DNA from: Hyphomonadaceae bacterium
GTDB taxonomy: Bacteria; Pseudomonadota; Alphaproteobacteria; Caulobacterales; Aquidulcibacteraceae
DNA: 64,000 bases
Assembly (NCBI GenBank): GCA_016791365.1
Contig: JAEUMT010000027.1
Span: 186,001 to 250,000 of the forward strand
Reading direction: 5' to 3'
The notes beneath the pieces are model-generated. The model was not told where the DNA came from and ran no database searches. It worked only from the letters and a program-made list of their open reading frames with translations. Positions 44,668 to 52,049 of this stretch are shown here, one piece after another; positions within the stretch are counted from its first letter, which is position 1, and every line of letters starts with the position of its first letter. The position numbers were made by a program, and so were the translations under genes.

Positions 44668-45531
44668 TTAGTTCAACGCTTCGGGGAATGCCGGCAGCGC
44701 CGCGAAGTCTTCCATCACGTGCTGGCGAACCACACGCGCGCCGGTTTCGCTGGAAATGCGCTCCAGCTTTCCCTGGGACGCGACGGTCTGGGCGCGATCG
44801 GTGTTGAACGTCGGCACCAGGCGGCGCTCGCGGCTCTCGGCAAGGTGGTACATGTCGCCCGCAAGCAGAACCGGGCCGGCATTCGGCAGACGCACCAGCA
44901 GCATGGTGTGGCCCGGCGTGTGGCCCGGCGCCTGGATAATGGTCACAGAGCCGTCCCCGAATACGTCATAGTCGCCATCGCCCTCGATGACGCGGGTCTG
45001 CGCGTTCTCAAGCTGATTGTAATTGTTGAAGTCGGTCGGATCGGCGCGATGCTCCGCGTCGAACATTCGCGCACGCTCATCGGCGTCAACGATCCATGTG
45101 GACGCCGCAAACAAATTGCCGTTGCCGGTGTGATCGGAGTGCATGTGCGAGAAAGACACGAACTCGACATCGCCAGGTGCGAGATTGAGCTGCGCCAGCT
45201 GCGCTGTCAGTTTCACCGGGACGACAAAGTGCGCCGGAAATGATTCCGGCGTGAGACCGTTTGGCATATCCGCAATGGCTTCCGGGAGACCTGTGTCCCA
45301 GATCAAATCACCATCCGGATGGCGGATCAAATAACACGGCACGATAAGCTCGCGGCTCTGCCCGTTTACCGAGCCGTCATCGGCGAACATGCCGACGTCG
45401 CCAAACGTCGAATGACCACAATCCATCGCATAAAGCTGAATCGCGGGAGCTTCCGCGGCTTGCTCTGCGCGAGGGACGCACGCGGCCAGCGCCATGATCA
45501 AAGCCAATATTGATGCGCGCGTTTTGATCAT
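44668..45531 (-). CDS. Metallo-beta-lactamase-fold lipoprotein, AHL-lactonase-like
   Basis: 287 residues. Signal peptide with a lipobox (ALAACVPRAE). The zinc motif HxHxDH is FSHMHSDHTGN (~127-132), followed by GHTPGHTMLLV and LAGDMYHL (bridging Asp). The layout and DTGLPE segment resemble N-acyl homoserine lactonases, but bacterial relatives with this signal peptide are not proven lactonases, so substrate is open. ATG 45531. Next gene on the same strand, upstream, is SemiSWEET. Confidence 0.85.
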   Translation of the reverse strand: MIKTRASILALIMALAACVPRAEQAAEAPAIQLYAMDCGHSTFGDVGMFADDGSVNGQSRELIVPCYLIRHPDGDLIWDTGLPEAIADMPNGLTPESFPAHFVVPVKLTAQLAQLNLAPGDVEFVSFSHMHSDHTGNGNLFAASTWIVDADERARMFDAEHRADPTDFNNYNQLENAQTRVIEGDGDYDVFGDGSVTIIQAPGHTPGHTMLLVRLPNAGPVLLAGDMYHLAESRERRLVPTFNTDRAQTVASQGKLERISSETGARVVRQHVMEDFAALPAFPEALN

Positions 45532-45555
45532 TTCGCGAAGGCCCCCTCGCGCTCT

Positions 45556-45834
45556 TCAACCGCGCCCGTCGCCGAAACGCAAGCGCAGAATGAGGATGAC
45601 GATCACCAGCAAAAGGCAGACTGCATTCGCCAGCGCAACGGGCCACGAATTGCTCAGCACGCCGTAGATGACCCAGCAACAAAACCCAAGAGTTGTCACC
45701 GCGTACATGCCAAGCGAGACGCTGCTCGCGTCCCGCTCCTTCAACATCTTCATGATCTGCGGCACGAAGCTCGCCATGGAACACAGACCGGCGATGATGC
45801 CGAACGTGTTGGCAAGCCATTGCGGCGCGTCCAT
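45556..45834 (-). CDS. SemiSWEET family sugar transporter
   Basis: 92 residues, three helices, one triple-helix bundle. The PQ-loop motif is SFVPQIMKMLKERDASSVSLGMYAVTTLGFCCWVIYGV. SemiSWEETs act as dimers moving sugars across the inner membrane. ATG 45834. It lies five bases downstream of glsB and 24 upstream of the lactonase-like gene; a small operon is likely. Confidence 0.92.
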   Translation of the reverse strand: MDAPQWLANTFGIIAGLCSMASFVPQIMKMLKERDASSVSLGMYAVTTLGFCCWVIYGVLSNSWPVALANAVCLLLVIVILILRLRFGDGRG

Positions 45835-45839
45835 TGCCG

Positions 45840-46094
45840 CTAAGCGCGTTTCAGAACGCGCACGAGCAACAAGAGAACCACAGCGCCGATGAATGCTGTG
45901 AAAATCGAATTGATGATGCCGGCGCCAATGGCGACGCCAAGCGTGCCAAACAACCAGCCGCCGAGAAACGCACCAAGGATACCGATGATGATGTTGCCGA
46001 CGAGGCCAAAGCCAAAGCCGCGTACGACAAGACCTGCGAGCCAGCCGGCGAGAGCGCCGACCAGAATCCAGATGAGAATAGTTTCGACTGTCAT
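45840..46094 (-). CDS. GlsB/YeaQ/YmgE family stress-response membrane protein
   Basis: 84 residues, three helices. The Gly-rich FGLVGNIIIGILGAFLGGWLFGTLGVAIGAGIINSIFTAFIGAVVLL is characteristic of the transglycosylase-associated/GlsB family, which is often induced by stress but has no defined activity. ATG 46094 with GGAGGAAAC upstream. Confidence 0.92.
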   Translation of the reverse strand: MTVETILIWILVGALAGWLAGLVVRGFGFGLVGNIIIGILGAFLGGWLFGTLGVAIGAGIINSIFTAFIGAVVLLLLVRVLKRA

Positions 46095-46157
46095 GTTTCC
46101 TCCACTGCGCGCCTCAACGCAGGTGGGAACTTCTTGTTCCGCAAGGGCCCCGACTGA

Positions 46158-47837
46158 CTAGCCGCCGATGACGCGCAGGCATTGCGCCAGGCGCTCGCCC
46201 TCAAGATCTTCCGCCAGCGCCAGGCGTTGCTGTGTGAACGTACCGTGGCCGCGCGGCATGTACCGGATCGTCCGCTCGCTAGCGCCATCGCGCACGACGT
46301 AGGCGATTTCCAGCTCGGCATTGCCTATCTCGCCCGCATCGCGCCGGACGAGCGTCATGCCATCGCGAATGCCCGCGGCGTACGCGGGCAAGCCCGGATC
46401 AACACCGGCAATGATATCGTTATTCGCCTGCGTCGCATCGATGTCGAAACCGCGATGGAAGGTGGGGGTTTCGCGCGTCAGAATGCGTCCGCACGGGGCC
46501 AGCAAATCCTCGGGCAGCGTGATGAACGTCCCCTGGTCGATGTAGGTCCGGATGTCCGCGGCAGGGTCCAGCCCCAGCGCCCGGGCCGACGCGATAAAAT
46601 TCTCAACCGCGTATTGCTCTCCCGCTTGAGCGCGCGTCCGCATATCGCGGACGACCTCATCCAGGCTATGGTTGTCGCGGCGCAATCGCGCATCCCATAT
46701 CAGCGCAAGAAAACGCCCGCGTTGATACGGCAATTTTTGAGTGTCCCGATCAGTCCAGAAATTCGCGAGAACTTGCGCGTTGCTTGCCGTGCGCGCCGGC
46801 GATTGGGCGTAAGCACGCAGCGCGTCATTCAGGTCAGCCGCATATTGCGCCGCAGTCCACTGGCCGCCGCGCACCATAAGGCGCGCCGTATAGAAATCCG
46901 TGAAGCCCTCAGAGAGCCAATATTGAAGCGCCTCATCGTCCTGAGGCAGGCCGCCGACCTGCGACGAAATCCAGGTGTGAAAACTCTCATGCGCCAAGGT
47001 TCGCGCGATTGGTCCGGATTGTGCGTTGGGTGTCGCGAAGAAGGCAAAAGCATCATCGAGTCCGGTGCCGCCGATTGAGATCCAACCCTCCGGCCCTTCC
47101 AGGTGAAGGACCGTGACCAGATATGGCGTCGCATCATCGCTCCAGAACGCGCGCTCGCTTGAAAGAATGTTGGCCGCTTGGCTCAGAAACTCAGCGTCGC
47201 TGAATTGCCAATTTCCCCGAATGGCAAGACGAACATTGCTGCGCGCATCACGCAAAATGCGAAAGTCGCCCGCAACGATGACGCTCGACCAGACGTCGCC
47301 CAGACGCAAATCCGCGTGCTCGAGGTCTGACGCGTAGGTCCAGTCGCGCGGCAGGTTTCGCACACGGACGCGAACACGCGACTGTGGACTTGCATCGCTT
47401 GGCGTCACCACGATGGCGTTGCCGATCAGGTGGAAATAGGTGGGCTGGATGGTCGGGCGATAGACATTGCCAATCTCGGCGCGCGGAACGCCGTCCCAAT
47501 CCTGGATGACCCTGTAGCGCACATGAAGGCGCGCGCCAGGCCGATGCGAAACCACGCGCTCGGTTGGGCCGGCGCCATTTCGCAGTGTCCCGCCGGAAAC
47601 AACTTCCAGCTGTTCGATCCCCCGCCAAAGCTCGCCCTGTCCGCCCCACTCATCGGGCAAGCGCAAGCCCGTTTCGCCATCGGCCTCGCCGTGGAAGCGG
47701 AGATCGATCTGGACGGCGTTAAGCGCGCCATCCTGAATGACGGGCGCGAGCGTGTACTCAATCCGCTCGGGCGCCGTGGCGCCAACACAGAAAATCACGG
47801 CGCCAGCAACGCCGATTGCCTGGATGAAAGAACGCAT
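46158..47837 (-). CDS. M61-like (glycyl aminopeptidase-type) secreted metallopeptidase
   Basis: 559 residues with a signal peptide (MRSFIQAIGVAGAVIFCVGATA). The zinc motif HExxH appears as TLAHESFHTW (~282-286), with the third ligand Glu probably in YWLSEGFTDFYTARLMV, the gluzincin pattern of M1/M61. A C-terminal region (DIIAGVDPGLPAYAAGIRDGMTLVRRDAGE) looks like a PDZ domain, common in M61. ATG 47837 with GGGGAAAC upstream. Identity at family level is good, substrate unknown. Confidence 0.85.
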   Translation of the reverse strand: MRSFIQAIGVAGAVIFCVGATAPERIEYTLAPVIQDGALNAVQIDLRFHGEADGETGLRLPDEWGGQGELWRGIEQLEVVSGGTLRNGAGPTERVVSHRPGARLHVRYRVIQDWDGVPRAEIGNVYRPTIQPTYFHLIGNAIVVTPSDASPQSRVRVRVRNLPRDWTYASDLEHADLRLGDVWSSVIVAGDFRILRDARSNVRLAIRGNWQFSDAEFLSQAANILSSERAFWSDDATPYLVTVLHLEGPEGWISIGGTGLDDAFAFFATPNAQSGPIARTLAHESFHTWISSQVGGLPQDDEALQYWLSEGFTDFYTARLMVRGGQWTAAQYAADLNDALRAYAQSPARTASNAQVLANFWTDRDTQKLPYQRGRFLALIWDARLRRDNHSLDEVVRDMRTRAQAGEQYAVENFIASARALGLDPAADIRTYIDQGTFITLPEDLLAPCGRILTRETPTFHRGFDIDATQANNDIIAGVDPGLPAYAAGIRDGMTLVRRDAGEIGNAELEIAYVVRDGASERTIRYMPRGHGTFTQQRLALAEDLEGERLAQCLRVIGG

Positions 47838-47908
47838 GTTTCCCCGCTTGGTCACTAGCGGACAGATGCAGAGATTGCGGCGAAGGCAGGGCAAGAGCCC
47901 AAGACCCG

Positions 47909-48184
47909 CTATTCCTCTTCGTAAAATCTCGCCGCGATCAGCGTCTCAACCGCTGTCATCGCCTCTTCCGCCTGTGGGCCGCGGGTCTCGACCTCGACCT
48001 CGTCGCCGATGCCGGCGCCCAGCATCATCAGGTCCATGAGCGACCGTGCGTCGGCCTCATCGGACTCCCGCCGTACGCTGATGCGCGTGGTGTCATAGCT
48101 CAAGGCGAGCTCGGCCAGCTTGCGTGAGGCCCGCGCGTGCAAGCCCTTCTTGTTCACGATCTGCAGGGTGCGCGTGATGCTCAT
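47909..48184 (-). CDS. Phosphocarrier protein HPr
   Basis: 91 residues. The phospho-acceptor His lies in NKKGLHARASRKL (His16 or near) and the regulatory Ser in EADARSLMDLMMLGAG. HPr carries phosphate from EI; with a mannose-type EIIA and no EIIB/EIIC nearby the PTS is probably regulatory. ATG 48184 is used: the frame continues upstream to 48310 only inside the EIIA gene. Confidence 0.95.
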   Translation of the reverse strand: MSITRTLQIVNKKGLHARASRKLAELALSYDTTRISVRRESDEADARSLMDLMMLGAGIGDEVEVETRGPQAEEAMTAVETLIAARFYEEE

Positions 48185-48209
48185 GCGTGCCGGTTCCTGG
48201 CGACCCGAT

Positions 48210-48617
48210 TTAGGCCGCGCCGCCGGCAAGCTCAACCGAGGCCACTCGAATGTAGCGCCGCCCAGCGTCCTGTGCGGCCAAAGCGGCCTCAGGCAAACTG
48301 ACCTTGTCACGAACCTCAGCGAGCTTGATCAGCATCGGCAGATTCACGCCGGCAATTACTTCCGTTTTCACCTGATTGATCACCGATATCGCGAGATTCG
48401 ACGGCGTGCCCCCGAACATGTCGGTCAGGATCACAACGCCATCGCCATGCTCGACGGCCCGCACCGCGTCGATGATGTCGCCGCGCCGCTCTTCCATGTT
48501 GTCATTGGGGCCGATGGCGATTGCGCGCATCTGATCCTGGGGCCCGAGAACGTGCTCCGCCGCGGCGACAAATTCGTCAGCCAAGCGGCCGTGAGACACC
48601 ACCACGACGCCGATCAT
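48210..48617 (-). CDS. PTS EIIA component, mannose family
   Basis: 135 residues. Phospho-acceptor His in VVVSHGRLADEF (His9), then ILTDMFGGTPSNLA, the fold signature. Mannose-type EIIA downstream of ChvG in alphaproteobacteria usually belongs to a regulatory, sugar-permease-free PTS. The gene order would normally include hprK between chvG and this gene; here there are only 112 bases with no coding capacity. ATG 48617. Confidence 0.94.
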   Translation of the reverse strand: MIGVVVVSHGRLADEFVAAAEHVLGPQDQMRAIAIGPNDNMEERRGDIIDAVRAVEHGDGVVILTDMFGGTPSNLAISVINQVKTEVIAGVNLPMLIKLAEVRDKVSLPEAALAAQDAGRRYIRVASVELAGGAA

Positions 48618-48729
48618 TCACTACTCCCGCCACCCGCCAGAGGGCTTGGATAAGGGGTCCGTCCTTACGCCTTCGCGCGTGCGGGAGAAAGGGAAAGCCG
48701 CACCGCGATTGCAGTTTTCGACGGACGAA

Positions 48730-50460
48730 CTAGCCCGCAAGCGGCATTTCCACCACTAAACGAGCGCCGCCGCTCTCCCCACGGCCCAGGCCGTCCTTGT
48801 TCTGCGCGTAGATCCGGCCGCCGTAGGAGGTGATGATCTGGCGCGCGATCGACAGGCCGAGGCCGGAATTGTTGCCGAACGCGGCGCCCTTGGGACGCTG
48901 GGTGTAGAAGCGCTCAAACACGGTCTCGAGGTTTTCCGGAGGTATGCCGGGGCCCTGGTCATCGACCACTGCCCGCACGATCGCCCCATCCTTGCTGCGC
49001 TCAATTTCAGCCGTCACGGCGACGAGGCCGCCTTGCGGGCTGAACGAGCGCGCATTGTCGATGAGGTTGCGGAAGACCTGGCCCAGCGGCCCGGCCTGTC
49101 CCATCACGATGAGGCCCTCCGGGCGCTGCCCGCTAAAAGCCACGGTCACCGGCGCCGGTTCGTCAGCCGGCGCCGCGTAGGCGCGCGTCAGTTCAAACAA
49201 CAACTGGCCGATATCGATGCGCGTCAAATCAGACTTTGCTGTTTCAGCTTCGATGCGGCTGGCGCGGGCGATGTCGGTGATCAATCGATCAAGCCGCTGC
49301 ACGTCCTGCGCGACAATGCCCAGCATCTGCGCCTGCTGCTCCGGCGTCGTCGCCGCGCGCGCCGAGGCGACAGCGGACTGAATGGACGCCAGCGGATTTT
49401 TGATCTCGTGACTGACGTCGGCGGCGAAGCGCTCGTTCGCGTCGATGCGGTCGGCGAGCGCCCCGGTCATGGCTTCCAGCGAATGCGCGAGCGCGCCGAT
49501 TTCGTCGTTGCGATGCGACACTTCCGGCAGCGCCAAGCGCGTCGCGCCGGTGAGCCGAAGCGAATCCGCCGCGCCGGCAAGCTTGCGCAACGGGCGGGCG
49601 ATAAACAGCGCCAGAAGCAAGGATGACAGGAAGATCGCAATCGTCGCGCCGATCATGAACGGAATCATGCTCGCGCGCTCGGCGACGAGAATGCGCTCCA
49701 CGTCGGCGCTCTCCGTCGTCACCGTACCCATTACCTGCTGAACGCGCCGCAACGGCACGGTCACGGAGACAACCCGCTCGCCCCGTTCATTGAGGCGCTC
49801 GCCATTGACGATTTCACCGCGCACCGCGCGTCGCTGCTCATCCGCCAATGATGTCGTGGGGCGCCATGGCGTCAGGCGCAGATACTCGACTTGCCGAGCG
49901 GCGCTTTCGATCTTCTCGCCTAAACTCTGATCACCGGTAATCGGCGTCTCGCGGATATCGTCATAAATGACATCGCTATCGGCGATGAGACGTTGTTCTG
50001 TATCGAACACGCGCACGCGCGGGCGACCAACGCCCGGACGCGCGCCCTCCGCGATCGGCGGCAGGATGCGGTGCAGCACCGTGCGAACCGCGCTCTCGTT
50101 GATGTAAGGATACGGATCGCCCTCGACGGTGCCGGTCTCGATCAGCAAATTGGTGATGAGCTCGCCCTGCGTGCGCAGATTGCGGAACTGCGCCTCGGTC
50201 AGGCCGGCGCGCATTTCCGTCAACAGCAAGACGCCCAGGATCAGGACGGCAAGACCGACGAAATTCCAGATGAAGATGATACGGGCGATGCGCGATCTGA
50301 GGATCGCGCGAAAAATCCCGTCAGGCCTCGTTGTACCTGTAGCCGACGCCGTAGAGCGTTTCGATCGCGTCGAACTCGCCGTCGATGTCGCGGAATTTCT
50401 TGCGGAGCCGCTTGATGTGGCTGTCGATGGTTCTGTCGTCGACATAGACTTGGTCGTCAT
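48730..50460 (-). CDS. chvG: ChvG-type envelope-stress histidine kinase
   Basis: About 500-576 residues. From the expected N-terminus near [27 protein letters not shown] comes TM1, a periplasmic sensor (~200 residues), TM2 with HAMP ([22 protein letters not shown]), HisKA with [15 protein letters not shown] (His351 in the longest numbering) and HATPase ([33 protein letters not shown]). It is the sensor for the acidic-pH and cell-wall regulator ChvI. The start is abnormal: no ATG/GTG/TTG exists near the usual N-terminus, so the longest reading (ATG 50460) overlaps chvI by 140 bases and has a Ser/Thr-rich, unlikely leader. A rare ATT at about 50312 is possible. Confidence 0.88.
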   Translation of the reverse strand: MTTKSMSTTEPSTATSSGSARNSATSTASSTRSKRSTASATGTTRPDGIFRAILRSRIARIIFIWNFVGLAVLILGVLLLTEMRAGLTEAQFRNLRTQGELITNLLIETGTVEGDPYPYINESAVRTVLHRILPPIAEGARPGVGRPRVRVFDTEQRLIADSDVIYDDIRETPITGDQSLGEKIESAARQVEYLRLTPWRPTTSLADEQRRAVRGEIVNGERLNERGERVVSVTVPLRRVQQVMGTVTTESADVERILVAERASMIPFMIGATIAIFLSSLLLALFIARPLRKLAGAADSLRLTGATRLALPEVSHRNDEIGALAHSLEAMTGALADRIDANERFAADVSHEIKNPLASIQSAVASARAATTPEQQAQMLGIVAQDVQRLDRLITDIARASRIEAETAKSDLTRIDIGQLLFELTRAYAAPADEPAPVTVAFSGQRPEGLIVMGQAGPLGQVFRNLIDNARSFSPQGGLVAVTAEIERSKDGAIVRAVVDDQGPGIPPENLETVFERFYTQRPKGAAFGNNSGLGLSIARQIITSYGGRIYAQNKDGLGRGESGGARLVVEMPLAG

Positions 50461-51019
50461 AAGCTGCGTCCATCAGCTGGTCGCGGCTTTTAACGTAGCC
50501 GGGACGCTGCGCGAGCGCTTGGAGGATGAGGAATTCGGTGACGGTGAGACGAACCTGTTCGCCTTTCCAGGTACAGGCATGACGGTTCGGATCGAGCGTG
50601 AGTTCGCCGCGTACGATGGGCTTCTTGTCACTGGCCGCCTCCGCTCCCGGCGTACCGGCGCGCGTGCGGCGCAACAGCGCCTTCACCCGCTCGCTGAGCA
50701 GGCGTTGAGAGAATGGCTTTTTGATGTAGTCGTCAGCGCCAACGTTGAAACCGACGACTTCGTCCATCTCGTCGTCCTTGGACGTGAGGAAGATCACCGG
50801 CAGATTCGAGCCTTGGCGCAGACGGCGCAGCACTTCGACCCCGTCCATGCGCGGCATCTTGATGTCGAGGATGGCGATATCCGGCGGCGTCTCGGCCAAG
50901 GCGGCGAGCGCGGTCGCGCCGTCCGTATAGGTGCGCACGGTGTAGCCTTCGCCCTCGAACAGGACTTTCAGGGAGGCGAGGATGTTCTCGTCGTCGTCGA
51001 CAAGGGCGATGGTCGGCAT
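50321..51019 (-). CDS. chvI: ChvI-type OmpR-family response regulator
   Basis: 232 residues. Receiver with ALVDDDENI, phospho-acceptor Asp52 ([13 protein letters not shown]) and the conserved Lys of IKKPFSQ, then a winged helix ([30 protein letters not shown]...[16 protein letters not shown], ending [12 protein letters not shown]). It controls envelope, acid and nutrient adaptation in alphaproteobacteria. ATG 51019. Partner kinase chvG follows, overlapping or abutting. Confidence 0.95.
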   Translation of the reverse strand: MPTIALVDDDENILASLKVLFEGEGYTVRTYTDGATALAALAETPPDIAILDIKMPRMDGVEVLRRLRQGSNLPVIFLTSKDDEMDEVVGFNVGADDYIKKPFSQRLLSERVKALLRRTRAGTPGAEAASDKKPIVRGELTLDPNRHACTWKGEQVRLTVTEFLILQALAQRPGYVKSRDQLMDAAYDDQVYVDDRTIDSHIKRLRKKFRDIDGEFDAIETLYGVGYRYNEA

Positions 51020-51174
51020 GGGAGGGTCGCGAATCCTGACTTTACCGTAATGAACTGGTACGGGCCTTCTTAGCCGTCAATGGGCGGCGACGCTAGCGCG
51101 CAGGTTTCACGGGCTTGTGTGCGGGGCGCAAGCGGCCCCAGACGCGATAAGCGGCGAAATTGGGGAGGTTTCAG

Positions 51175-51546
51175 ATGACAGCGTTTTGGCGCGGGCTGTT
51201 TGCACTTGCTGCTTGTTACAATTTGACGGTGGGCGGCGCGATGATGGCGGCGCCTACGCAGGTGGCCGGACAGCTTGGCGTTTCCGGAACCGGTGCGGCC
51301 TACGCGATCTTGATGGTTGGCTTGATGATCGCCGTCTTCGGCGTCGGCTACGCCATGGTGTCGGCGGCGCCAGCGAAGAACCGGGGCATCGTCTGGATCG
51401 GCGTCGTTGGGAAGATTGGCGCGGCGGTGCTGGCGGCGGTGCAGTTCAAGGCGGGGGTCATCCCCTTCAACACCTTCCTTCTGGGAATGGGCGACTTGGT
51501 GTTTGTGGCGCTGTTCGCACTCTTCCTCTGGCGCGGGCCGCGCTAG
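51175..51546 (+). CDS. Small four-helix membrane protein of unknown function
   Basis: 123 residues with about four hydrophobic helices (FWRGLFALAACYNLTVGGAMMAAP, YAILMVGLMIAVFGVGYAMVSA, NRGIVWIGVVGKIGAAVLAAVQF, LLGMGDLVFVALFALFLW). No named family recognised. ATG 51175 with GGGGAGG upstream. Stop overlaps the convergent GFA gene stop (CTAG, 51543-51546). Confidence 0.75.
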   Translation: MTAFWRGLFALAACYNLTVGGAMMAAPTQVAGQLGVSGTGAAYAILMVGLMIAVFGVGYAMVSAAPAKNRGIVWIGVVGKIGAAVLAAVQFKAGVIPFNTFLLGMGDLVFVALFALFLWRGPR

Positions 51547-51941
51547 CCGTCGCCGCGGGATTTCTGAAACATGGGCAGGCCGTCGGCGAACTTGATCCAG
51601 GCGATGTCGTGGCTCAGCCACGAATGATGCGACGGCGGAAAGGCATCCGGATTGTCCAGTGTGGCGGTGGCGACGTCGATGTAGCTGTCGTCGTCGGTGC
51701 GGGCATAGGTGAGCTGCGTGCCGCATTGATTGCAGAATTGGCGCGCGACGTTGGCGGACGATGCGTAGTGCGCGGGTTTGCCGTTGGTGATTGTGAAAGC
51801 GTGCGGGTCGACGGTCAGCCACGCGACGACGGGCGCGCCGGAGACACGGCGGCAGGTTCGGCAATGGCAAATCATGCTTTGCCGCGGCGGCGCGGAAAGC
51901 GCGTAGCGGATCGCGCCGCAGTGGCAGGCGCCAGTGATCAT
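51543..51941 (-). CDS. GFA family glutathione-dependent enzyme-like protein
   Basis: 132 residues. CENP-V/GFA zinc-binding fold: Cys pairs in GACHCGAIRY, ICHCRTCRR and QFCNQCGTQL. The family includes glutathione-dependent formaldehyde-activating enzyme, but most members, including short ones like this, are uncharacterised. ATG 51941 with GGAGG five bases upstream; a longer reading from 52007 would enter the palindromic repeat. Confidence 0.88.
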   Translation of the reverse strand: MITGACHCGAIRYALSAPPRQSMICHCRTCRRVSGAPVVAWLTVDPHAFTITNGKPAHYASSANVARQFCNQCGTQLTYARTDDDSYIDVATATLDNPDAFPPSHHSWLSHDIAWIKFADGLPMFQKSRGDG

Positions 51942-51980
51942 CGTAGCCTCCATAACATGGGAACGCGCCGCTGGGCGGCG

Positions 51981-52049
51981 TATGCGGGGCGGAGCCCCGC
52001 GCTCCAACCTGGATGCGTTCGAATGCCGGCGGGGCGCCGCCGGTCCATA
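51981..52049. repeat. Palindromic intergenic element (copy B)
   Basis: Two half-units in tandem: ATGCGGGGC-GGA-GCCCCGC-GCTCCA and ATGCCGGCGG...CGCCGGTCCATA. Ends match the TATGGA/TCCATA family of copies C and D. It lies immediately downstream of the polA stop on the minus strand, so it may act as its terminator. Confidence 0.65.

Noticed and set aside
50321-50460. Ser/Thr-rich N-terminal domain of ChvG
   Set aside because: It is a frame-shifted reading of the chvI winged-helix codons, not a plausible domain; the true start is probably non-standard.
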